Made by a program: the position numbers and the translations under genes. This document shows, piece by piece, positions 8,899-15,071 of a DNA stretch of 64,000 nt. The DNA comes from Marinobacterium lacunae. GTDB lineage: Bacteria > Pseudomonadota > Gammaproteobacteria > Pseudomonadales > Balneatricaceae. Location: assembly GCF_000705555.1 (NCBI RefSeq), contig NZ_JMQN01000063.1:1-64000 (forward strand), in the 5' to 3' direction. Within the stretch, counting starts at the first letter, position 1. Each line of letters opens with the position of its first letter. The notes under the pieces were generated by a model. That model saw only the letters and a list, made by a program, of their open reading frames with translations. It made no database searches and was not told the origin of the DNA.

Positions 8899-8906
8899 TG
8901 TATACA
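8899..8906. promoter_or_regulatory. TGTATACA palindrome in the tcuA leader (possible GntR site)
   Basis: A perfect 8-bp palindrome, in context ATTGTATACAG, lies 20 bp upstream of the chosen tcuA start. FCD-type GntR regulators often recognise TTGTATACAA-like palindromes, so this is a candidate operator for the regulator at 5692-6345. Only one copy was noticed, so support is modest. Confidence 0.35.
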
Positions 8907-8940
8907 GCCGAATACATTTGCACTCATCCTCTATGAGAAA

Positions 8941-8958
8941 GCTGTCACAGACCTGTCA
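8941..8958 (-). promoter_or_regulatory. TctD-type direct-repeat box between tcuA and tctD
   Basis: The plus strand reads GCTGTCACAGACCTGTCA. It lies 62 bp upstream of the chosen tcuA start and 127 bp upstream of tctD. It could act on both genes, since a TTAACT hexamer follows 10 bp away on the tctD side. On the tcuA side the -10 match is poorer (CATAGA, gap 6) than at the other three boxes. Confidence 0.7.
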
Positions 8959-9084
8959 CGGGGACGAATTAACTACTTCCAGCCCCGCATGAGTACAACT
9001 TCTTACGTTAATTTTCAGGATGCGTTTAGAATGAGTAAGAACGGCAGGATGTGATCGATATCGACATATTACTGAAGAGACACA

Positions 9085-9762
9085 ATGAGAATTCTAATAG
9101 TCGAAGATGATGAAACGCTGGGCGATGCACTATCAAGGCGCGCAACCCGGCAAGGCCATGGTGCGGATTTGGTTGTGACAGGCAATCAGGCAGATGAGAT
9201 TCTGAAACGACAGGATTACGACCTGATCATACTCGATTTGAACCTGCCAGGCCTTGACGGTAGACGTGTCCTGGAAAACCTCAGAAAAAGGAAAAAGGAC
9301 ACCCCGGTTCTGATTTTAACCGCCCGAGATCAGGTAGAAGACAGGATTACGCTGCTCGATTGCGGTGCCGACGATTATCTGACCAAACCCTTTGACTTCG
9401 GAGAACTGGAGGCCCGCTGCCGGGCGCTGCTCAGACGTAAGTCGGGACCCGCATGGGATCAGATCACCTATGGCAATCTGGTGCTGGATCGAAACGCCTG
9501 CACCGTCTCCATTGACAATGAACTCGTCGATCTAAAACAGCGGGAGTTTCGGTTGCTTGAGATATTCCTGACCCACACAGGCCGAGTCTTAAGCAAGGAT
9601 GAGCTTCTAAATCACATCTACAGCTTTGATGAATCACCAAGCCCAAATGCGATTGAACTATACGTTGCTCGGCTTAGAAAGAAACTGGCATCAAGTTCGG
9701 TTGATATAAAAACGCTCAGAGGCTTGGGTTATCTACTCAATGATTTAGATGAAGCAAAATAG
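9085..9762 (+). CDS. tctD: OmpR-family response regulator, TctD type
   Basis: A 225-residue two-component regulator. The receiver (residues 1-118) has the acidic pair ED at 7-9, the phosphoacceptor Asp51 in DLIILDLNLP, and the conserved Lys in DDYLTKPFDF. The C-terminal winged helix (about 125-222) is of the OmpR/PhoB class. TctD proteins activate tricarboxylate transport genes when phosphorylated by TctE. Here it is divergent from tcuA, across a gap that holds a CTGTCA direct-repeat box. It overlaps tctE by 14 bp. Confidence 0.93.
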   Translation: MRILIVEDDETLGDALSRRATRQGHGADLVVTGNQADEILKRQDYDLIILDLNLPGLDGRRVLENLRKRKKDTPVLILTARDQVEDRITLLDCGADDYLTKPFDFGELEARCRALLRRKSGPAWDQITYGNLVLDRNACTVSIDNELVDLKQREFRLLEIFLTHTGRVLSKDELLNHIYSFDESPSPNAIELYVARLRKKLASSSVDIKTLRGLGYLLNDLDEAK

Positions 9763-11161
9763 TTTTTCAATAAAACAGCAGCTTACCAAGCTCACAACCG
9801 CCCTCTTGGTCATTCTGATAATGATAAGCTATTTGGCTGCCGATCTTTACGGACGTCGTGCCGCACGCCTGTCCTATGACCGGCTTCTTGCCGGCGCCAC
9901 ACTACAGATCGCAGAGAATATCAGCCTGATCAACGGCGTAGCAGTGGTCGACTTGCCACGCTCGGCATTTAAGACGCTCGCGCTAGCACCCGATGATCGA
10001 GTTTTCTACGCAGTCACCGATGAAGACGGCGAACTGATCACGGGCTATAACGACCTTCCCTTTAATGCAGAAGGCAATGACAGGCCTCGCGAGGAAACGA
10101 GCATAGGACCTTTCAACTACAGGTTTTACACTCAAAAATATCGAGGCGAGAACATACGATTTATCACCATGGACCAGGTGTTAAATGACGTGGCGATTAA
10201 AAAAAGAATACGTATAACGCTCGGCCAATCCGTGCGAGCCCGAGAGGCGCTAGCTTCAGAGATTCGTTGGAAAGCGTTGCAGTTTGTCTCGTTTTTTTTC
10301 GTCCTTGCACTTTTGGTGGTCTCGCTGGCTATTAAAATGATGCTCTTACCGCTTAAAACGCTCAACAAAGAGCTCGGCTCCCGCTCACCTGTGGACTTAA
10401 CACCACTTGATCTCTCAGTACCGGATGAAGTAACCCCCTTAGTGAAAACCATCAATCATTTCATGGCCCAGCTCAACGGCACACTGGATAAACTCAAGCA
10501 ATTCACGGCTATTGCCGCACACCAAATACGCACACCTCTGGCTGGACTTAAATCTCAAGCGCAAAATGCGCTGGAGGAACAAGACAGCACGATCAGACGC
10601 CAACAGTTGCAACGCGTGGTCGAAAGCAGCGACCTGCTGAGCGAAACCGTGAGCCAGCTACTGATGCAGGCCGAGCTGGAGCACCGCTTTCGGCGTGAGG
10701 TTTTTGGCGATGTACAACTCGATGAACTGGTCAAAGAGGTGTGCCGCGATGTTGCCGTGCCCGCCCTGCTAAATGGTATAGAGGTAGCCTACTTGGGGGA
10801 GGGTCGGTTTCATTTGACCGGCGATCAATTCGCGTTGAAACAGATGATCCGCAACATTCTCGAAAATGCGATCAAATACAGTGATGCCAATGGGTTGGTC
10901 GAGACCAATATCTCAAGACATGAAGACGGCACAATCGTACTTTCAGTCAGTGATAATGGACCTGGCATACCAGAGGACGAGCGCCCAAAAGTGTTTGAAG
11001 AGTTCTTCCGCGGAACCGATAGCACCAAGCCGGGAAGCGGTCTGGGCCTATCAATCGCCAAGGAGATCGCCAACCATCACGGTGCAGATCTCCACCTACT
11101 TGATAACACGCCTCACGGACTCGTGGTCGAGATCCACTTTAAGAGGTCGGAAAATGCGTAA
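9749..11161 (+). CDS. tctE: Sensor histidine kinase, TctE type
   Basis: A 470-residue inner-membrane kinase. TM1 is at about residues 15-34, a periplasmic 2CSK-N-type sensor follows to about 175, and TM2 is at about 178-198. His258 lies in the phosphoacceptor box FTAIAAHQIRTPL. The ATPase domain has NILENAIKYSD (N box), DNGPGIP (G1) and GSGLGLSIAKEI (G2). It should sense a tricarboxylate, possibly through a binding protein, and phosphorylate TctD. Translational coupling is likely on both sides: it overlaps tctD by 14 bp and the next gene by 8 bp. Confidence 0.93.
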   Translation: MKQNSFSIKQQLTKLTTALLVILIMISYLAADLYGRRAARLSYDRLLAGATLQIAENISLINGVAVVDLPRSAFKTLALAPDDRVFYAVTDEDGELITGYNDLPFNAEGNDRPREETSIGPFNYRFYTQKYRGENIRFITMDQVLNDVAIKKRIRITLGQSVRAREALASEIRWKALQFVSFFFVLALLVVSLAIKMMLLPLKTLNKELGSRSPVDLTPLDLSVPDEVTPLVKTINHFMAQLNGTLDKLKQFTAIAAHQIRTPLAGLKSQAQNALEEQDSTIRRQQLQRVVESSDLLSETVSQLLMQAELEHRFRREVFGDVQLDELVKEVCRDVAVPALLNGIEVAYLGEGRFHLTGDQFALKQMIRNILENAIKYSDANGLVETNISRHEDGTIVLSVSDNGPGIPEDERPKVFEEFFRGTDSTKPGSGLGLSIAKEIANHHGADLHLLDNTPHGLVVEIHFKRSENA

Positions 11162-12206
11162 GTTAGTTCTACTGCTGATAATGCTGGCCACCAATCTACA
11201 CGCAGCCAACCTTTACCAAATCCCAGCGACCTCCTCACCTTCCACCAAACTCATCATCTATGGTGCCGCGGACTATCCAGCAATCAGCCCTCTGCTGATG
11301 GCCTTTCACCATAAGTATCCCAACATCGACATCGAGTACACAGAGGGGAACACGCTGAAGCTGTATCAGAAATTTCTTGCCGTTCAGCCCAATGGCCCGG
11401 ATGTGATGCTCAGTTCCGCCATGGACCTACAATTCAAGCTGGTCAATGATGGCTACGCTCGAGCTTACCTCTCCTCCGAGACCGAACGCCTGCCTCACTG
11501 GGCAAACTGGAGAAATGAAATTTTCGGTTTCACCTATGAACCCGCCGTCATCGTTGTCAATAAAACGTTGCTCGAGAGCACCGATATACCCAGAAGCCGT
11601 TCAGAACTGCTAACCCTACTGCGCCGCCAAAGCGAAAGCCTAAAAGGTCGAATCGGCACATTCGATATTGAGCGGGTGGGCATTGGCTACCTGACCTGGG
11701 CCAACGACCGCCAGCAGACAACCAGTTACGGCCGCCTTTTGGAAGCCTTCGGCAATAGCCTAGCTCGTCAGTTTCCCAGCAGCGCTTCAATGCTGCAGTC
11801 ACTGCAGGACAAAGAGCTGACCATTGCTTACAACGTACTCGGCTCTTACGCAAACAGTTGGGCCAAGATATACCCAGACTTACAGGTTATTCTTCCGGAA
11901 GATTTCACAACATTGGTCATGCGCAGTGCCTTTATATCCAGAAGCGCCCGAAATCCGGAGAGCGCGCGACTGTTTATCGACTTCCTTCTCTCCAAAGAGG
12001 GACAAAGAATACTGGCCGATGCATCCAGCCTTTACCCTATACGTGACGATATTCCAGGCTACGAAACAGTAACATCGCTCATTAAGATAGATGATAGTCG
12101 CTTCAAACCGATTTACCTCGACCTATCACTATTGGCAATAAGCGATAAATCAAAAAAACAGATTATTCTGGACGAGTGGGATTCGGCGATGAGATCTTAT
12201 CCCTGA
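11154..12206 (+). CDS. Periplasmic family-1 solute-binding protein linked to TctDE
   Basis: A 350-residue exported protein. The signal peptide is short (RKLVLLLIMLATNLHA, cleaved before ANLYQ at about residue 19). The mature part resembles the AfuA/FbpA-like extracellular solute-binding family 1: KLIIYGAADYPAISPLLMAFHHK at the start, YEPAVIVVNKTLL in the middle and AFISRSARNPESARLFIDFLLS near the end. No ABC ATPase or permease is nearby. It overlaps the tctE stop by 8 bp with its own AGAGG site, so it is the third gene of the tctDE operon. I infer that it presents a ligand to the TctE sensor. Its tail overlaps the convergent LysR gene by 10 bp. Confidence 0.85.
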   Translation: MRKLVLLLIMLATNLHAANLYQIPATSSPSTKLIIYGAADYPAISPLLMAFHHKYPNIDIEYTEGNTLKLYQKFLAVQPNGPDVMLSSAMDLQFKLVNDGYARAYLSSETERLPHWANWRNEIFGFTYEPAVIVVNKTLLESTDIPRSRSELLTLLRRQSESLKGRIGTFDIERVGIGYLTWANDRQQTTSYGRLLEAFGNSLARQFPSSASMLQSLQDKELTIAYNVLGSYANSWAKIYPDLQVILPEDFTTLVMRSAFISRSARNPESARLFIDFLLSKEGQRILADASSLYPIRDDIPGYETVTSLIKIDDSRFKPIYLDLSLLAISDKSKKQIILDEWDSAMRSYP

Positions 12207-13075
12207 TCTGTCATTTTTTTCCAGAATATCTTTGCCGTTTGACTTAGAGTACGATCTTTTAACTTGATTAAATACATAGAGAGAAGACTGGTGCTATTAA
12301 ATCCTTCTATAGATAAACGAGCTAAACGTCCAGCGTGGAGATCCTCGTCCACAATATACTGAGGCATACGCGCCCAGCCTAAACCCGCCATCAGCAACTC
12401 CTTTTTAACATGATAGTCTTTTACCAGCCACCTCCGTTCACCTGGCAATACATTTAAAGGATCAAACGGCGAATGGGTACCAGAATCTGCGACCAATATG
12501 TGTGGACGCTCGCGGGCCTCTTTTTGTGAAATAGTGCGCTGACTCATTCCATGAAAATACTCCGGCACTGCAACTGTGACCATTAACAACTCACCAATAT
12601 CCGCGTACTCAAAATTATCATTCAATCCCAGATTCGGACCGATCGCGAGGTCAGCCTCACCCAAAATAAGGCGCTCCAGAATACCCGAATGATGTTCTGT
12701 GGATATATTCAACTCCACATCAGGAGTTTCATCACAAAATTCACGAATACGGTCTAAGTGCGGCGGTCGCGTACACATTGCACTCAATGAGAGTGAAAGC
12801 TTCGGATTAGTGCCTTTCGCTAATAAAGAGCCCAATTTCTGAAACTCATCCACTGCTCCCATTAATTGGCGCGCCTGCTTATAAAGAGCCTTCCCCTCTT
12901 GCGTCAGAATTGGCCTGTAGCTTTCCCGATCAAACAGTTTTACGTCATAGCTGTCTTCCAGCACCCGTATCGATGAACTGATAGTTGGTTGAGTCTTATG
13001 CAGCTGAGCGGCTGCGGCTCTGAAGCTTCCTGACTCAACAACCGCCATGAAAGCACGAACATGGTCAATCTTCAT
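12197..13075 (-). CDS. LysR-family transcriptional regulator
   Basis: A 292-residue LysR protein. The N-terminal helix-turn-helix is clear: FMAVVESGSFRAAAAQLHKTQPTISSSIRVLEDSYDVKLFDR, seen in two overlapping stretches, followed by a periplasmic-binding-like effector domain. It is divergent from the TauE/SafE-like exporter gene, so it may control that gene. Salmonella uses a LysR protein (TcuR) for tricarballylate genes, so a role at tcuA is also possible. The gene is richer in A and T than the tct/tcu block, like its two right-hand neighbours. Confidence 0.9.
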   Translation of the reverse strand: MKIDHVRAFMAVVESGSFRAAAAQLHKTQPTISSSIRVLEDSYDVKLFDRESYRPILTQEGKALYKQARQLMGAVDEFQKLGSLLAKGTNPKLSLSLSAMCTRPPHLDRIREFCDETPDVELNISTEHHSGILERLILGEADLAIGPNLGLNDNFEYADIGELLMVTVAVPEYFHGMSQRTISQKEARERPHILVADSGTHSPFDPLNVLPGERRWLVKDYHVKKELLMAGLGWARMPQYIVDEDLHAGRLARLSIEGFNSTSLLSMYLIKLKDRTLSQTAKIFWKKMTDQG

Positions 13076-13106
13076 TATTCAAAATACCTATCATGATGAA
13101 AGAACA

Positions 13107-13139
13107 ATATTATTATTATTTTTTGTTTATTAATAATAT
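13107..13139. promoter_or_regulatory. AT-rich inverted repeat between lysR and tauE-like genes
   Basis: ATATTATTA (13107-13115) and TAATAATAT (13131-13139) are perfect inverted 9-bp arms separated by 15 bp, in the 100-bp divergent gap between the LysR gene and the exporter gene. It is a candidate binding site for the LysR protein, but in so AT-rich a stretch a chance repeat is possible. Confidence 0.35.
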
Positions 13140-13175
13140 CATTTCTAAAAGCTTTTTTCTTGGGTACCAAGACTT

Positions 13176-13901
13176 ATGGGAATGGAGTTTTTTACTCTAT
13201 CTATAGCTGCGCTGATTACTGGACTGTCTAAGTTCTCAGTTGGCGGAATGGGTATGTTGATAGCCCCCATATTGCTCACCACCTTCCCAGCCCACACTGT
13301 TTTAGGTATTTTACTACCTATCTATTTGATCACCGATGTTATGGTAGTGCTTAGCTACCGGACCAATATCGATTGGGGTGTTATTCTTAAAATAATACCC
13401 GCGCAGTTGATTGGCATGACACTAGCCAGCCTACTAATGGCCAATATGAGCTTAGATTTTCTACCAAAGCTTATAGGTTTCATGATTATATTTATGATAT
13501 TGATTGGTTTTTGGATTGAATATCACAATACTAATTTCATGAAAAGAAAATCCTCTATTCATGGAACTGGGCTAATAGCCGGTATTGTAGCCATGACTGC
13601 TAATGCTGGCGGCCCTTTTATAAGCTTAATACTACTAGAACAAAACCTTAAAAAAGTCTCTTATGTCAGCACTAGAGCGTGGTGTTTTCTTTTTATCGAC
13701 ATAGGAAAAATACCACTCATAATTTCCCTAGGATACATCAACACTGATACAATAAAGATAAGTATTCAATCTATTCCAGCCCTGTTGCTGGGGTCATTGA
13801 TAGGATTTATCTTACTTAGAAACATCAAAACAAAACATTTCAAATGGATAATACGCATACTATCAGCATTGGCCGCATCAAATTTAATACTCTATGGATA
13901 A
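13176..13901 (+). CDS. TauE/SafE (TSUP) family membrane exporter
   Basis: A 241-residue inner-membrane protein with about eight hydrophobic helices and the two-repeat layout of the TSUP/TauE/SafE family. LITGLSKFSVGGMGMLIAPIL near the N-terminus and the second-repeat motif GLIAGIVAMTANAGGPFISLIL are typical. Characterised relatives are linked to sulfite, sulfoacetate or other organosulfur anions, but substrates cannot be read from sequence. The codon usage is AT-rich compared with the flanking operons. It starts 100 bp from the divergent LysR gene, and its stop overlaps the convergent NarL-type gene by 10 bp. Confidence 0.82.
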   Translation: MGMEFFTLSIAALITGLSKFSVGGMGMLIAPILLTTFPAHTVLGILLPIYLITDVMVVLSYRTNIDWGVILKIIPAQLIGMTLASLLMANMSLDFLPKLIGFMIIFMILIGFWIEYHNTNFMKRKSSIHGTGLIAGIVAMTANAGGPFISLILLEQNLKKVSYVSTRAWCFLFIDIGKIPLIISLGYINTDTIKISIQSIPALLLGSLIGFILLRNIKTKHFKWIIRILSALAASNLILYG

Positions 13902-14509
13902 TTCGATACAAGATCATCATAGAAGTTTAACGTCTGATGACGGCTAGTAATTCTGAGTTTTCTTCTAGCCCGTGTTATCGTGGCTTTAACGGCACCGGTT
14001 GAAACGCCCATCTCTTTAGATATTTCAACGTTAGAATAACCTTCGCATATTTTCAGCATAACATTCATTTCTTTTTTTGTTAAATCAACAACATCCCCTC
14101 TAAACAAGGACAAATAGTTTTTAGACATTATAAATTTATTTTTTACTTCTTTTGTCTCGTAAAGACTTTTAATAGTTTCTGTGACTAACTCAATTTCTGC
14201 TCTCATGGGAATAATAAAATCAACCTTTGATCGCATCAAATTTTTTCTATCTTGCAAGCCAAGTGTTTCTTTAAACACGAGCATTATTGTAGATTTTTGG
14301 CGTCTAATTTTCTTGTTAAGACGCATATAATCTTGACTTCTTAAAACATCATAAGCAATAACAAAAGAAGCTTCATTATCTAAAGAAGCCACTGATTCAA
14401 CATCAGGATATTCTTTAAAGGAAACATTTTCGCAGAACAATTCTGAAATTATTTTTTTCAGACTTATATTGAATAACGGTGAGTTACCAACGATAACTGT
14501 TGTGACCAT
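13892..14509 (-). CDS. NarL/LuxR-type regulator with a degenerate receiver
   Basis: A 205-residue protein. The C-terminal 65 residues are a LuxR/GerE helix-turn-helix: LTKKEMNVMLKICEGYSNVEISKEMGVSTGAVKATITRARRKL, written here in one frame of overlapping motifs. The N-terminal 120 residues have receiver-like size and pattern. They lack the acidic pair (VIVGNSP replaces the usual VDD segment), and a lone Asp occurs in FVIAYD. It is therefore probably not regulated by ordinary phosphorylation. A TctD-type box with a good TATACT -10 hexamer precedes it, so it is likely a second-tier regulator under TctD. The gene is AT-rich. Confidence 0.82.
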   Translation of the reverse strand: MVTTVIVGNSPLFNISLKKIISELFCENVSFKEYPDVESVASLDNEASFVIAYDVLRSQDYMRLNKKIRRQKSTIMLVFKETLGLQDRKNLMRSKVDFIIPMRAEIELVTETIKSLYETKEVKNKFIMSKNYLSLFRGDVVDLTKKEMNVMLKICEGYSNVEISKEMGVSTGAVKATITRARRKLRITSRHQTLNFYDDLVSNYP

Positions 14510-14559
14510 TAATACACTACCCCACCTTAATAAAAGGTTTCGATAGTATAAAAAATAAA

Positions 14560-14577
14560 GCTGTCACTAACCTGTCA
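14560..14577 (-). promoter_or_regulatory. TctD-type direct-repeat box of the NarL-type gene
   Basis: The plus strand reads GCTGTCACTAACCTGTCA. Toward the gene, a -10 hexamer TATACT (14545-14550 on the minus strand) follows after exactly 10 bp, and the start codon is 50 bp away. This is the best-formed of the four boxes and the only one outside the tct/tcu genes. Confidence 0.7.
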
Positions 14578-14799
14578 CCACCATTTTTTATTAGCTGAAC
14601 ATATCTTCTCTATTGGCAGTTTTGTATTGCTGGGGATGAGTCGCCCCTAAGCCACACCGCCTCCCCACCGGAAATCGAACGGCTTAGTCCCCGAGGGGCT
14701 AGCCTAATAATGTACGAAATCGGCCCGCCAACAGTCTGAAATTAAACATATGGGGGATATCACACAATTTTGATTGACAGGCTGGCCTTTTGTGATAGC
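14578..14799. other. Gene-free stretch with nested complementary segments
   Basis: No gene is recognised here. A GC-rich block at 14632-14704 stands out from AT-rich surroundings. TAAGCC (14648-14653) can pair with GGCTTA (14681-14686), inside an outer pairing of GGGGA (14632-14636) with TCCCC (14688-14692). A competing pairing is possible between CGCCCC (14642-14647) and GAGGGGC (14693-14699). This could be a structured RNA on either strand or a gene remnant. It matches no riboswitch or tRNA that I can name. Confidence 0.35.
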
Positions 14800-14809
14800 G
14801 TACTAGTAC
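14774..14809 (+). promoter_or_regulatory. trpR promoter with perfect Trp operator
   Basis: TTGACA (14774-14779) is a consensus -35 box; TAGCGT (14796-14801, 16-bp spacer) is the best-placed -10. The palindrome GTACTAGTAC (14800-14809) consists of two inverted GNACT half-sites, the core of known TrpR operators, and it directly abuts the trpR start codon at 14810. TrpR-tryptophan would block this promoter and so autoregulate the whole operon. Confidence 0.75.
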
Positions 14810-15052
14810 ATGAATACACCCTATCTCGACGAACTGCTTGATCACCTGCTCGAAATGCGTGACCGCGCATCTCTGGAAAAGGCACTGAGCGAACTGCTGA
14901 CCCCTTCGGAGTTAACCGAGGTATGCAAACGCCTGCAGATCCTGCGTCTGCTCGAAGAGGGCGTTCCCCAACGCGAGATTGCACGCCGCCTCGGGGTGGG
15001 CATCGCCACGGTCACCCGTGGATCACGCGCCCTGAAATCGGAAACACCCTGA
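14810..15052 (+). CDS. trpR: Trp operon repressor, short form
   Basis: An 80-residue protein that aligns with the core of TrpR: LTPSELTEVCKRLQILRLLEEG, then the helix-turn-helix VPQREIARRLGVGIATVTRG, followed by SRALK, which closely matches the E. coli recognition region. It is about 28 residues shorter than E. coli TrpR, mostly at the ends, and no earlier in-frame start exists because TAG lies two codons upstream. No Shine-Dalgarno sequence precedes the ATG, which falls at the predicted transcription start, so the message may be leaderless. It binds L-tryptophan and the operator at 14800-14809. It is followed 19 bp later by trpE. Confidence 0.88.
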   Translation: MNTPYLDELLDHLLEMRDRASLEKALSELLTPSELTEVCKRLQILRLLEEGVPQREIARRLGVGIATVTRGSRALKSETP

Positions 15053-15071
15053 CCCGGGAATACCAGATACC

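Noticed and set aside
10866-11153. Upstream extension of the family-1 binding protein into tctE
   Set aside because: The extra residues lie in another frame of the kinase and are not signal-peptide-like; the ATG at 11154 has a ribosome site and starts a signal peptide.
4291-14577. Pho boxes bound by PhoB as the main explanation for the CTGTCA repeats
   Set aside because: The repeats run against the direction of transcription and cluster around tctDE; I kept PhoB only as an alternative.
14632-14704. tRNA or known riboswitch at the GC-rich block
   Set aside because: A GTTCGATTT stretch on the minus strand looks T-loop-like, and GGGGATGAG is vaguely fluoride-riboswitch-like, but no acceptor stem, anticodon arm or second conserved half could be fitted.
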